Positions 1-10,783 of a DNA stretch of 64,000 nt are shown piece by piece. Within the stretch, counting starts at the first letter, position 1. Each line of letters opens with the position of its first letter. The stretch is from Gnetum montanum. Lineage: Eukaryota; Streptophyta; Gnetopsida; Gnetales; Gnetaceae. Both the position numbers and the translations under genes were made by a program. The notes under the pieces were generated by a model that had not been told where the DNA came from, ran no database searches, and saw nothing but the letters and a program-made list of their open reading frames with translations. The stretch covers positions 203,258-267,257 of the forward strand of contig MNCI01007569.1 of assembly GCA_015680685.1 (NCBI GenBank), given 5' to 3'.

Positions 1-997
1 CCGGATCAGCAGTATATCCCCCTTCAAATCATGGGATGTTGTTCATGTCTAATCGTTTGATCCTGCTATCCTTTAAATGCCTTGTGGGAATCCTAACTGC
101 CTCCATTATGTCAAGCATACTTCAGGTTGTGAGTAGGGGCTTGTCATGATCATCTCTTTCATGACACCTGTGATGTCTGCGTTGTTCCCTACTCTCCCTA
201 CGTCCTTGCCCTTGTCCTCTCTCTCAACTTTCCCATCGAGGTCTTTCATCTTTTTTACCTTTATCCTCATCTTTATGTTCATGGTGGTTGTGCCCAGATG
301 TGGAAGGAGAGGATGAGTGATGGGATGAAGGAGAAGAAGAAGGGGAACCATCGCCATGACGATGTTTCTTGCCTTCTCTTCGGCTGCTACGGCCCTGATC
401 GTGGTGAAAATCTAAGTGTCCGTCCTTAGCATGAGTGGTTGTTCCCTCTATGAACAGCTGGTGTTCAGGGGCATCAGAACTAGGGATATGTATCGTTAAT
501 CATAGGTTCTGATACTCATCCTCCTCACCATCGTTAGGAGGGGGAACATCCTTTGCTAAAGAACCCGTGATAAAGGGTTCCATGTCTCCTATTTCTCTAA
601 GGACATGCGGGGCCTTACCCTTCGACAATGTATGTTGGCTCTCCTGCCTTAAGTCTCTCATACATTGGGCATCTATGGGATAATAATCCCTCATGTCAAA
701 ATCCTCCGCAACGTATTCAACATATAGCTTGGTCATGCCTATCTGTGCTAAGGCACGGAAAAGCATGTGAGAGATTGATCGATCTAGGGGTAACACAATG
801 TTACCTTGCAAGTCTCTCCACCGCAGTTCTTCATCCTGATGGAGAACAAAAGTAAAATTAGGAATATACTCAACAGGATGAGTATATGTCATCCTATATT
901 GTTTAGAACTTGGCTGATTTTGGTTATGTGTTTTATCTTGCCGACTGTCTCATGTGTGGTCCTTAGGTGGTGAGTTGCTCTTATGAGAAGAAGGCAT
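1..997 (-). pseudogene. gag: gag of element A, 5' part, degenerate
   Basis: The likely start is the ATG at 997-995 (MPSSHKSNSPPKDH...), which matches the starts of the E, G and C copies. A TGA follows about 15 codons later. The longest open stretch, 892-500, encodes the family's conserved N-terminal Gag block: YTHPVEYIPNF, LHQDEELRWRDLQGN, QIGMTKLYVEYV, RDYYPI and a DVPPPND motif near its end. A further piece at 357-106 encodes the charged K/R/E/D-rich linker ending MIMTSPYSQPEVCLT. The capsid core would continue to the left of the window. Premature stops and frame changes make this a pseudogene. The N-terminal block is not a domain I can name; assignment rests on position after the PBS and on matches to the other copies. 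Confidence 0.8.
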
Positions 998-1120
998 TTT
1001 TATCGGTGTGCTAAATTCACCGTTATATAAATTTTCTCTTGATTAACCCAAAGGTTCGTTAAGGCTCACAATGATGTGAGTGATATCCCTTATGTTATAT
1101 TCGACGCACAAACACTTAAT

Positions 1121-1137
1121 CCCCGGCAACAGCGCCA
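1121..1137 (-). other. Primer binding site of element A (tRNA-Asp type)
   Basis: On the minus strand this reads TGGCGCTGTTGCCGGGG, one mismatch from TGGCGCCGTTGCCGGGG, the complement of the plant tRNA-Asp 3' end used by Athila-like elements. It lies one base inside the LTR end at 1139. Confidence 0.85.
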
Positions 1138-1138
1138 A

Positions 1139-2074
1139 TGATGAGTGGCGAGGTACCCCTACACTTAACCATACAAAACGAGCGTAGCACGCGTGATCCG
1201 GTCGAACTCCACAAACTAAATGCCTAAATGCCCCATGGAACACTTGGGGTTAATCATTCGTTGTCTTCCCAGACTTACTTGTTGTTGTCACAGTGTATGG
1301 TTAAGTAAGTCCGAGGTATATGATTTTTTTGGTCTTTTCTGGTTTTATCTCCGATGCTAAAGGATGAAGGGTTGAGAAACTAACTAACTCTAACTAAGGA
1401 CCTAAGTCTAAATTAACTAGCGTCAACATCCATTCTCACTTACCGTACACACCCTGAACTATGCAACTGTGGCTACCAAATGCTAATCATTACTGGGATC
1501 ACCACACATAACGCACGTGCTCAAAGTGGTCATACTGAGGCACCTAACTAGCCTAAGTGTGATGAGTAGTCGATTCCTTGACTAGCCGTACACATCTGTA
1601 GATGCTCGTAATCAAGTTGTACTCATCCCACGTTCTAGGAGACAAGGGTGAGAGAATCTAATCGCGATGAGTAGCCGATTCCTTGGTTAGCCGTACACAT
1701 TTGTTAATGCTCGTAAATAAGTCGTACTCATGCCGCACTAATGCATGTAATAAATGACATGTAAGAAATAACAGATAATAAACCTATTCCATGCACTGCA
1801 AGGTTTATCCACAAATCTTGTCTTTATTGCCATACACAACTTGCGTTCAGGTACAAAGCTGCTCGAATAAAGATCCGTTCACTTGGGGACTCCTACTGCA
1901 GGCACATGGAAAATATTCTCTCTTTGGAGTGACTAAACTGCCAGAGCTTCGCTACTTCTAGCCTAGGATGAGAAATGAGGGGAGTGCTACCTCTTATTTA
2001 TAGATTTGGTGGCAGACCGCGATATCGCAGGGGACGACGCGATATCGCAGTGCATGCGATATCGCGTCTCATCA
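1139..2074 (-). repeat. 5' LTR of element A
   Basis: LTR of about 936 bp. On the minus strand U3 begins at 2074, carries several GATATC palindromes (about 2019-2067), then a TATAAATA box (plus-strand complement 1995-2002), then a long R-U5. It shares the conserved stretches of LTRs B, E and I, including the TGATGAGTGGCGAGGTACCC end. At about 1575-1720 an internal ~110-bp segment (GATGAGTAGTCGATTCCTTG and following) is duplicated within this LTR. Confidence 0.85.
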
Positions 2075-2939
2075 GTAAGGAAGGCAATTATTTGGCTATA
2101 GGATTATGGTTCAAAAGGGGTAACTAAAGTCATGTGAGGCAACCACTCTTGGAATAGTTGAACAAGCTAGCCAAATCTCCTACATCGAGGTTGCATCATA
2201 ACTCAATACTATGAGAAGTTACACTCTTGTGTTGACTTCAAGCTTCATCCTACAAGCACAACTCTAAGAGGACAAGAAAACAAGCCAAAGAATACATGCA
2301 ATTACAAGAGATTACTTAAGGCCACATGAGAAAACAAGCAAAATATAGGCTACCATAGGTTACAATTGGTACAACATGAGAAATATGTATTTTATTTCAT
2401 AGATTTATACAAAGTTTGAAGTGCGTTTCTTATGCTAAAAAGAGACAGATGAGAGGTCATGCAAGCTAGCTTGTTGTAGGCCATTGGACTTTTTGGCGCA
2501 ATTCTTCTATCCTAACCTATAAATAAAGGCCAATAATACTAAAAGTAAACACATTAATGTTAGATGTAATTAAGGCCATGTGAAGGTTCTAGTGTTGCCT
2601 TACAGGGCTTTGGTGATGTTTAATCAAGCTGAGGTTCTAGTGAGGAACTTTGTTTCAAAGTTTTCTCCTCACCATCATGTGATATGATTAAGGAATCCTG
2701 TTTGATGTTTTAGATTTCAAGATTAAGGGCAGTCAAGACATTCTTGGGTGTTAAGGCTACATGATCAAGAGGTTTATAAGCTCTCGGTTTAGGCATTCAA
2801 GGGCAACTTGGTTGAACAACGTCACCATAAGATCTACTTGGGCTCAAAGGCTAGTCAAATTACTTCGTCATCTCCATAACTTAACTCTGCACACTAACAT
2901 AATCACATTAAGTGGTATCTGCATGTATAACTACTAAAC
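2075..2939. other. No gene seen; flanking DNA of element A
   Basis: Sequence between the 5' LTR of A and the low-complexity block. I see no LTR end, PBS, polypurine tract or convincing coding region on either strand. It may belong to an older, decayed element. Confidence 0.4.
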
Positions 2940-3230
2940 AAAGTTAAAACGATGCAAAAAAATAGTAATAACAAAGCAAGATAAGACTAAATAAGGTCAC
3001 AAGAAAGTAAAACAAGGTAAAATAATGTTAAAACTAGGCAAAACAAGGTAGAATGAGGCTTAAATGATGTAGAATGATGCACAATAAGGTTAAACAATGG
3101 TCAAATGAGGTTAAAATAATGCAAAACAATTCTAAATAAGACTAAATGCTATCGAGTGATGTAGAATGTGCTTAAGCAATGTCAAACAAGGTTAAACATG
3201 GTCAAATATGATAATATTTATTTGTTTGTT
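2940..3230. repeat. Degenerate short-unit repeat (A-rich, GGTTAAA/GGCAAAA units)
   Basis: A run of imperfect ~10-20-bp units built around AAACAAGGTTAAA, AAAACAAGGTA and AATGATGTAGAATGA. The array has clearly expanded by local duplication and then mutated. No open reading frame of interest. Confidence 0.6.
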
Positions 3231-3454
3231 GGTTATTTTATGATCAAAATAAGGCAAAATCTAGTGAAAATAGGCCATAAATGGTCAAAATATGTAAAAA
3301 TTTAGAAGAAGCAGGGTATAAATTGTTAAAATGAGTAAAACTCTAATAAAATTAATGAAAATAGGCTAAAAACTTATGTAACATAGCTGTAAACTACTTG
3401 AAAATTGGCTCCTCATGGTCAACCAATCTAAAAAAAAAGCTAAAATATTGAATT

Positions 3455-5600
3455 CTTAGTGTGTGGGGATTGTTCCTATAGTTTTTGGAACTCTAAACTA
3501 CCTCTATAGTGTTTGGAACCTAAATCCCTAGCATGTGAAGCATTTTGGCCAAGTTTGGAGCTTATTTGACTCATTTGACCACATCTAAGCTGCACAGGGC
3601 TAGTGTAAAGCCTTTTTGATTATTTATGGCTATGTATGAGTAAGTTTAGGAAATGTTTTGGCTTGCTCGAGCTCCACACGCTGAGCCCACATGCTATACA
3701 GCGTATGAGACAGGGTGCCCCAATGTGTGGAACCAAAATCGAGATTGTATAGCCTACAAAGATTACTTTTTTTGCTAATCTTCCATCTGAGGGTTTATGG
3801 GGCCTGTGAAACAACTTATGAGCCATTCTAGGTATGGTAGATTTTGCTATAAAATCCCACATGTTTCACAGTGAGTGGGATAGGATTCCCATCATGTGGG
3901 ACAAGATCTAGTACTTTTCAAGCGTTTTGACCAAGTTTTTGCACCTTCCAAAATTTCCAAGACAACACTGGAGTTATAGGAAAATATTTTCAACTTTTCC
4001 AAGTACTTTAAGCAAGGTTTGAAGCATGGTACAACTCTAGGAAATCCCCACATGTTGTTTAGTATGTGGAGCATGCCTTCCCATTGTGTGAACTCTAGAA
4101 TCATTTTCTTGTCCTTCCTTTCAGCTTAGGTCTCCCAAGATACACCAAGGGGCTAATGGATAGTTTTTGGCTTGATTTCAACCCTTGAAAAGCCCACATG
4201 CTATATAACATGTGGGACTAATATCCCATTGTGTGGGGTTTGGCCATGTAGTTTTTAAGGCATTTTAACTCAATGTTTAGCTATTTTAGGGTTCTAGTGT
4301 GCCATCCAAGCTGAGAAAAAGGATTTTGAAAATTTTTGGATCATTTTGAGCAAGGTTTGATGCTAATAGAGGTTCCTGATACTCCCACATGCTACTCCAC
4401 ATGTTGCACAGCATGTGAGACTTATCTTCCTAGCATGCGAGGTGAAAAACCAGCTCCAACTTTCTTATAAGGGTTTATTTTTACTAAATTTTTCATCTCC
4501 AGGTCATGTGGAGTTCTCTGAGAAGATAATAAGTTTTTCAATTGAGGTTTGATTTGCTCAAGATACACACAGTTCTCCACATGTTGCACAATGTGTGGAA
4601 CCTAGGCTTCAATGTGTGGGATCTAATTAGATCAATTTTTCTAAGTTTCAACATTTTTTTTTGGCTACTTAGGGTTTCTAGGTTAGCATTCATTCACTAA
4701 GGTAATTCTACCACATGTTTCAACTATTCTAATGAAGTTAAGACCTATGGAAGACTACTCACACTACCTCACATGTTGTACAGTGTGTGAGAGGTGAGAT
4801 CCTAGTGTGTAGCTATCTTATGTCTTAGTTTTGAGCACTTTTAAATGAGTCTTCTAGGCTAGTATTTTCCTAATTTTTCCAAAGTATTTTGGTAATGAGT
4901 AATTTTTGGACTAGAGTTTGGTTGGTGGAAGACTCACACACTACTCCACATGCTGCACAAAGTGTGGGATAGGTGCTCTAGTGTGTGAGACTTACCCTTG
5001 TCAACTCTAGTAGATTTTGATCTTATTTTTAGCTACTTCAGGATTTTGGATTAGCATCTAGGTTGTGTAGAAGGATTCTACACCTTTTCTAGCAATTTGA
5101 GCAAGTGTTGATATGTAATAAGATTCTTGAGACACCCACTCATTGTCTCACATGCTGCACAACATGTGGGACCCATCTACCCAATGTGTGAGATCAAAAA
5201 CTAGCTTTCAATAGCTTTAAAATGTTAGGTTTTGCTCAATATTTCATCCTAGGTCTTATGAAACCCACCAAGAAGCTTAATGAGTAGTTTGAGCTCAAGT
5301 TTAATTGGTACAAGGTTCACACGCTACCCCACACACTACACAGTGTGTGGAATAGGAGCTCTAGCATGTGAGACTTGATCAAGTTAATTTTGATGGATTT
5401 TTATACTATTTTTGACTACTTAAGGCTTCTAAGGCAATTTTTATGCTATCGTGAAGAGTTCTACCATCTATTTGACTTGTACTAATGGGGTTAAGACTCA
5501 TGGGGGCCATTACATAGTATGCCACATGTTATACAACATGTGGAACTAGAAACTCCAATGTGTGGAGTTAAACTTGGAGTTTTATGAGGATTTTTAGCTA
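3455..5600. repeat. Tandem array, ~185-bp units each with a CACATG...CATGTG hairpin
   Basis: An inverted-repeat motif recurs at about 3686, 3856, 4046, 4193, 4397, 4577, 4770, 4946, 5149, 5329 and 5522, so spacing is about 147-204 bp, mean near 184. The clearest units have perfect arms: CCCACATG/CATGTGGG at 4193-4216 and CCACATGTT/AACATGTGG at 5522-5543. Each hairpin is followed 10-20 bases later by a CAATGTGTGGGA or CTAGTGTGTGAG motif, then AT-rich filler. A partial unit starts near 3455. No coding function is seen; the short open frames inside it look accidental. Confidence 0.75.
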
Positions 5601-5696
5601 GATTTTTGGCCTCTTCAAGCATTTATAACATTGTCTAGACTATGAGAAAAAATTATGGAGTTGTGAAGTAAAAGGAAGAAAGGCAACATGCTTGCT

Positions 5697-5925
5697 AGTT
5701 TTAGGCCTTGGCAAGCCATGGTCTTCACCAATTTTAGGTCTTAACAGCCATGGTCTTACCAATTTTAGGCCTTAGTAGCCCATGATCTCACTAGTTTTAA
5801 GCCTTGGTAGGCCATTAGGTTGTTAGTTTTAGGCCTTGGTAGGCTATTATGTTGCCAATTTTAGGCCTTAGCAAGCCATCTGTTACCAATTTTAGGCCTT
5901 CATGGGTCATGACCACACTTTTCTA
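5697..5925. repeat. Tandem ~37-bp repeat (CCAATTTTAGGCCTTRGCAAGCC)
   Basis: Six to seven imperfect units containing TTTTAGGCCTT followed by AGCAAGCCATGGTCTT or a variant. A similar tandem repeat (GCCAATTTTACGTCGTAGCAAACG) lies 3' of integrase in the Tat-lineage element D at 24290-24650, so this may be the 3' region of a decayed Tat-like element on the minus strand. Confidence 0.65.
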
Positions 5926-6051
5926 GCAACTATGAAACGATCTCAAAAGAGAATATAAGGATAAAATAAGCATTGAAACATGATACATGGTTGTGAAGGT
6001 AACCAAATAACCATTAACAAAAGAAGAAATAAAGTGTCCATGATGTATCTA

Positions 6052-6690
6052 TTACTTGATCCTTGGCAAATCAAGGGACTTATTTTGTATGATCTTAATT
6101 TCATCATTCTTCCTATTCAATATGGTAATTGGTAGGTGTTCTTGTTGATCATTTAATATTATAGAGTTGGAGATTTTAACCTTGTTATTATTGTTGTTGT
6201 TGGCCCCAACTTGAGTGTTGGGAGTTTCATCTTGAAACTCCACCTTTAGACCTCAATCAATGTTGACATTATTGACTGATGGTAAGCATGTGTTATCCCC
6301 ACAAATAAAAATTTCACCATATTCATATGGTAAATGGATTTCCTAGTGTATAAGAGATGAGACTACATGAAGCTTAGCCAACCATGTTCTTCCTATGATC
6401 CAATTGAAGCTAGATGTCTCTTCAACTACCAGAAAATTGGCAGACATGGGAAACTACTCTCCGGCTACAAAATCTAAAGGAGATAGAACCTTGAACCACT
6501 ACTCATGAACCATTAAATGACTTGAGTACAAAGGCAAAGGTTTCTTGCATGTTTTTGATTAAGCCTAGTTTCTCAACAATGCTGAATGGTACCATATTAG
6601 TTGTTTCCCTATCATTCACATGGACATGATGAACCTTACTTTCCAACATGTATGGTAATAAGGATAGAAGCGAATAGCACTTCTTCACTT
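6052..6690 (-). pseudogene. Retropepsin-like remnant of a second gypsy lineage
   Basis: Read on the minus strand, the segment around 6690-6503 encodes VHVNDRETTNMVPFSIVEKLGLI. This resembles the active-site region of Tat-type gypsy proteases (pattern hhDxGSxxNhMPxxxhxxLGh) with the catalytic D/G region degraded. Further down, in other frames, follow FNWIIGRTWLAKLHVVSS, the conserved IIGRxWL segment of the protease C-terminal half, and a tail at 6243-6052 with a run of Asn. Stops and frameshifts are frequent. It differs from the family-1 protease (DSGSSVNLIS ... IIMGRAWL) found in B, E and G. Identification rests on short motifs only. Confidence 0.45.
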
Positions 6691-6993
6691 CATGATTCAG
6701 TCTTCACCTCACTGTCACGGAACTTGAGCATGGGTCAATGCCTATTTTTCCTAAGTAAATTTTTCTCAAGAATAGAGTGGATGAACTCTTTGTTGGCAGG
6801 AATTGAAGTCAACACTTAAGCTAGTGCATCTCTATGAGTAGGAGAAGTCATGACTAGATCTTATAAGTTTAGTGATGTATTCTTTTGTCTGAGGGAATAT
6901 TTAGCTTGTTCAATTATTGCAAGAAATTCTTTTCCATGGCATGTGATCTTTCAACTTTGGTGGTCTTAATTTTTTCCATCCTTCCTAAGATTT

Positions 6994-7238
6994 TTAGATC
7001 ATGTCTTGGTGTACGTTGATTAGGCCCCTTGTCATTAGTAGTTCTCCTTGCATGATTAGTGGTATTACTAGTAGTAGGGAGTTAGGAGTTTGAAGTGAAG
7101 AACGAACTACTAGTTGGGGTATGTAAGAATTAGGATCCATCCGTAAAGTACTAGGTTGATGATATTCCAATGAATAGCAGTAAGAAGAAACATGAATTGA
7201 AGTATTCCCTAAAGAGATTGGATGTTGGACATAGTTTC
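6994..7238 (-). pseudogene. gag: gag C-terminal part of element C
   Basis: Minus-strand translation gives YVQHPISLGNTS..., LEYHQPSTL and VIPLIMQGELLMTRG. These align with the Pro-rich Gag tail of E (YVQHPIFPCDS ..., APAMQGELPT) and B (MQQLVSPSDS ..., APTMQGKLPTQPQ). The upstream half of this gag continues at 14165 on the far side of B. Confidence 0.65.
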
Positions 7239-8021
7239 TGATGAGTGGCGAGGTACCCCTACACTCAACCATATGAATACGAGCGTTACATGCGTGATTT
7301 GGTCGAACTCCACAGACTAAGTACCTACATGCCTCATGGAACACTTAAGGTTAATCATTTATTGTCTTCCCAGACTTACTTGTAGTTGTCACGGTTGTAT
7401 GGTTAAGTCTGAGGTATCTGATTTTTATGTCTTTTCTGTTTTATCTCCTATGCTAATGAGGTGAAGGGTGAAGAGACTAATTAACTAACCTAGCATCAGC
7501 ATCTGTTCCCACTTACCGTTCACACCTTGAACCAATGCAACCTTGGTTACCAAACGCTAGTCGTTGTCGGGATCACCAAGCGTAGCGCACGTGCTCGAAG
7601 CGGTCATACTAAAGCACTTAACTATGAGAGAAGGGTTGATAAATATTTAATCAACTAATAAAGCATTTAAATGGTAAACAATAAATAAATTCCTAATTAG
7701 CCTATTCTATGCACTGTAAGGTTTATCCAAGAAGTTCGTCTTTATTTCCGTACACAACTTGTGTTCAAGTACAATATTGCTCAAATAAAGATCCGTTCAC
7801 TTTGGAGCTCCTACTACAGGCACATGGAAATTAATCTATCTCTAGAGAGGTCAAACTGCCATATTTTCACTACGGTCTAAGCCTAGGATGAGAAACAAGG
7901 AAGAGTTGCCTATTATTTATAGACTTGACGACACATCGCGATATCCTGTACGCGATATCATGGGGGACGACGCGATATCGTGTACGCGATATCATAGCCC
8001 ATGCGATATCACGTTCCATCA
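7239..8021 (-). repeat. 3' LTR of element B
   Basis: About 783 bp, beginning TGATGAGTGG and ending CCATCA on the plus strand. The TATA box (minus-strand TATAAATA) is at 7914-7921, with CGATATC palindromes between it and 8015. It differs from the 5' LTR (13371-14164) by scattered transitions and by missing a short TAACTAACT-rich stretch. Confidence 0.9.
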
Positions 8022-8032
8022 TACCCCCATGA
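8022..8032 (-). other. Polypurine tract of element B
   Basis: Minus strand reads TCATGGGGGTA directly before the LTR start TGATGG. The same tract precedes the 3' LTRs of E, G and I. Confidence 0.8.
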
Positions 8033-8158
8033 CTGAATGAAAACTCATCCTCAAGTTCTTTACAAAATATTAGGATAATATGGGATTATTGACTCAAAAT
8101 GGAACTAATGGGATGACATATGAACGGATCATCATTACAAGACAAGACAAAATGGTGT

Positions 8159-8699
8159 TCACGACAATAAGAGTGAACACTTTATACATTTGACATCAGG
8201 CCTTAGTTGGCAACTGAGAAAGAGAGAGAGAGAATTTTTGCTACTACCAACGCCAAGATTGCACCTTTTGTTGTCCATCCATAAGCACGCCATCGATCTT
8301 ACTCCTTGCATAGCTACTTCAACACTGCTCCATTCCAAGTGTTCCCTCCAGATCCACTCCGTTGTTGTATGATTGCCATCTGCACACACGACACAGTCTT
8401 TATATTAGCAAGGGTAAATAAATCACAATGTAGTTAATACCTTGCTTCGGTGTAAGTCCATTGGCTGAGTTGTGGTATGGCTGATACAGATCTGAAGATA
8501 TAAGAGTGGTGACTACCGAAGGAGTAGGGGTTAGGAGAAAATCGAAAAAATTGGACCTGGACCCCCATGAATAAGAGCAAACCTCCGGTAGCGATGGAAT
8601 GGAGAAAGAAAAATAATAAGAAGATGGAGAAAAAGAGACAACTAGGACATCGATGAAATGGATGCAAGATGGAAATGAACAAAATAAAATGGGTTGCAA
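8159..8699 (-). CDS. Accessory ORF of element B, probably spliced (two exons)
   Basis: Exon 1 runs from the ATG at 8699 to 8441 (MQPILFCSFPSC..., ending NGLTPKQ). A GT donor follows at 8440 and an AG acceptor after TGTGTGC at 8381-8380. Exon 2 runs 8379-8159 and starts DGNHTTTEWIWREH. The 61-base interval keeps the reading frame. The predicted product is about 160 residues with a strongly hydrophobic N-terminal third (possible signal or membrane segment) and a more polar C-terminal half rich in W, N and R. Homologous sequence with the same donor and acceptor is present in E and I, and a 60-base counterpart in G. Position between integrase and 3' LTR recalls env-like or additional ORFs of Athila-type elements, but I recognise no domain. 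Function unknown. Confidence 0.45.
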
Positions 8700-8864
8700 A
8701 AATGTTAAGGGAAAGAAGTTAACTGGTGCACCAAATGGGAATGTCAGTGGATCCTCCCCAAAGCAGGCTCATGTCCTTAATGCCCTAACAATCCCACATT
8801 CAAAGAGTCCATAAGCTCTAGGAATGTCATTTGGAACAAGAGTTAAAGTCTTAACCACAAGAAT

Positions 8865-9128
8865 TTACCTAAAAGAAAATAATGCATCAACCAAAATATA
8901 CACTAATGATACAATCGACAATGAGGTGAACAATGGAGAGAAGGATGGAGAGAATTGAATGGAATGGAATCCCAAGAACAAGGTGGTGTATAGCCCCTTA
9001 TGTGTTTCATGATTAATGTGACTTAGTAGATCCCATTCCAAGTTCGGCCTCAAACAAATCACATCTAGTAACTTCATATTAATGCATTCGGCCGAACCAT
9101 CCTCTTGAAGTAACAAGAATGCCTTCAC
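8865..9128 (-). other. Conserved hydrophobic ORF piece in the 3' region of B
   Basis: Open stretch whose end reads SLSIVSLVYILVDALFSF, matching SLSVLSLVYILVDALFFL in E at 42480-42552. A GT donor follows (8868) with a TGTTAG acceptor 84 bases on (8785). The same pair is 85 bases apart in E and in I. In all three, any joined frame ends soon after the acceptor, so this could be a separate small ORF or an untranslated exon. Confidence 0.35.
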
Positions 9129-9274
9129 CCAAGAGCCACCACCATTCCGACGAAATGAAGGAGGAGAGAATGGGAAGCGAGAAGGGCCTTAGTTAGAGGG
9201 AACATGTTTATTTTAGTTCCTTAACTAGTGCTTGTAGCCCAAATGATTGTTTCATCTAAGGGGTGTGCTTTGAA

Positions 9275-9322
9275 TTCTCACTTTTCTCTCTCTCTCTCTT
9301 TTTATGTGTTTATGCGTGAGAA
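9275..9322 (-). other. Conserved hairpin in the 3' region of element B
   Basis: Perfect 7-bp arms TTCTCAC (9275-9281) and GTGAGAA (9316-9322) around a CT-rich loop. Homologues lie in E (42104-42129), G (two copies) and I (63749-63782). Confidence 0.6.
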
Positions 9323-9944
9323 CTACACCATGCAAAGACTTGTTATTTTTATTTCCTCAGCTTCCCAATAAGTGGGTAACGTTGAAATGGGAAGGAAAAC
9401 TCAAGAATAAAACATCCAAGCACCCCAAGCAAACAGCCAACACAAATGCACCAAGTTCCCTTGAAGTCACACCCTTTTCAATCCTTAAGTCCTTCCTTAG
9501 TTTGAGAAATGCTAAGTCACCGATTCATTATAGTTCTTATTTAGAAAGGGACTATACATTTCCAAGCCAAGAGAGACCATAGAAACTTGTGGATGTATGG
9601 ATGAAGTGGATTCATTGCCTATCATATCAAAAGAACCATACCTTAGTATCAACATCGTAACTTAGAGGTAAAAACCAAACATTAGCAACCAAATGGAAAC
9701 AGTTCGTGCCATCATAAAAAACACTTATTGGGTGACAAACTTGACAGGATGGATAACACACACACACACAAAATGAAAAAATATAACAATGTTATAAAAC
9801 AAAAATAAGAAAAGTTAAAGAAATTTGTAAAACAGAAATGTGCAAAACAAAAACTAAAAAGAACTAAGGGCCTCGAATGATTAGCATAGGTGGCCATCTC
9901 CCCCATGACTGAGTGGAAAGGGAGAGATCCAAAATAATGAGCAC

Positions 9945-10783
9945 CTATTTGAATTTCTTAGAAGTGTCCAACTTCTCCCAATTGATGTTCTTAGATTAAG
10001 GGGTGGAAGTCGGTGATGCTCATATTCCAATGTGTCTATGCCTTCGTTACAATCGTGGGTTGTTTCCCCAATTTGTTCCATGCATGTTGATGGGTTGCTC
10101 TTTTGATTAGTTATCAACCACGGGGTGTCCACTACTTGTGTGGTTGCTACATATAGGCACCTTTTTCTTAGAGTTTCTTGGGCACACCAGTTGCATGGAA
10201 GAGATATTGAGCATTCCTCCATGTCATCACCCTCTAAGTCACTATATGTGATGCATGGAACTTTTTTCTTCTCGATCTTTCCATAAATGTTTACCTTAGA
10301 TATCTCCAAGAAAAGATCATGGATCCCTAGGCATGCATCTATTGTACTTAGCCATGCCCTTCCCATTATAATTGGGAAGTCCCCTTTGTTGTTGTTAACT
10401 TTGATCACTAGGAAATCAGATGGGTATGACCAACCACACACAGTGGTAATGATGTCCTCCACCAATCCTAAGGGAATGGTGATGGATTGGTCAGCTAGCT
10501 CAAGTTGGATATTACTCTTCTTGAGTTGGGGAAGGTTTCAGGCTTGATACATTTCTCATGAGATTAAGTTGACTCCAGAACCTGATTCAATAAGAGTCTT
10601 ATGAGGTTTGTTCCCAGCGACTTGTAGATAGATTAAGTGACTTCCAAGATCAGAGAATTTCTTAGGAAGGAGACCTACCTTAATCCAATCGATAACGGTA
10701 TGTGTTAACATAATCGTATGCATTAAGTTCTGTTGTTGGACTAAAGGGAGCTCCGAAGTCTTATATGTTGGAGAAGCATGCAC
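9945..10783 (-). pseudogene. Retropepsin region of element B
   Basis: The stretch 10783-10556 carries the active-site region TLIESGSGVNLIS; the catalytic Asp found in E (LLDSGSSVNLIS) is Glu here. The next open stretch from 10465 gives MVEDIITTVCGWSYPSDFLV and PIIMGRAWLSTIDACLGIHD, the conserved second half of the protease, followed by KKKVPCITYSD. The frame then runs through the deletion join near 9945 into the post-integrase sequence (WISPFPLSHGGDGHLC), so the fused tail is an accident of the deletion. In an intact element the retropepsin would cut the Gag-Pol polyprotein. Confidence 0.75.

Larger units (their letters stand above)
1..2074 (-). mobile_element. Element A: 5' part of an Athila-like Ty3/gypsy LTR retrotransposon
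   Basis: The element reads leftwards: 5' LTR at 1139-2074, PBS at 1121-1137, then leader and gag running off the window start. The LTR is bounded by TG...CA (the plus strand begins TGATGAGTGG at 1139 and ends CATCA at 2074). No polypurine tract follows 2074, so DNA from 2075 is flanking sequence; the first five bases GTAAG would be one copy of the target duplication, but the other end lies outside the window. LTR, PBS and gag are clearly related to elements B, C, E, G and I. The gag is broken, so this copy is not autonomous. Confidence 0.85.

Noticed and set aside
2940-3230. Microsatellite or centromeric satellite
   Set aside because: Units are too irregular and the block too short to claim either.
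3455-5600. CRISPR array
   Set aside because: Spacing is ~185 bp, repeats are degenerate, and the setting is plant repeat DNA; no cas genes.
8190-8372. Plus-strand ORFs overlapping the B accessory exons
   Set aside because: Shadows of the minus-strand accessory ORF.
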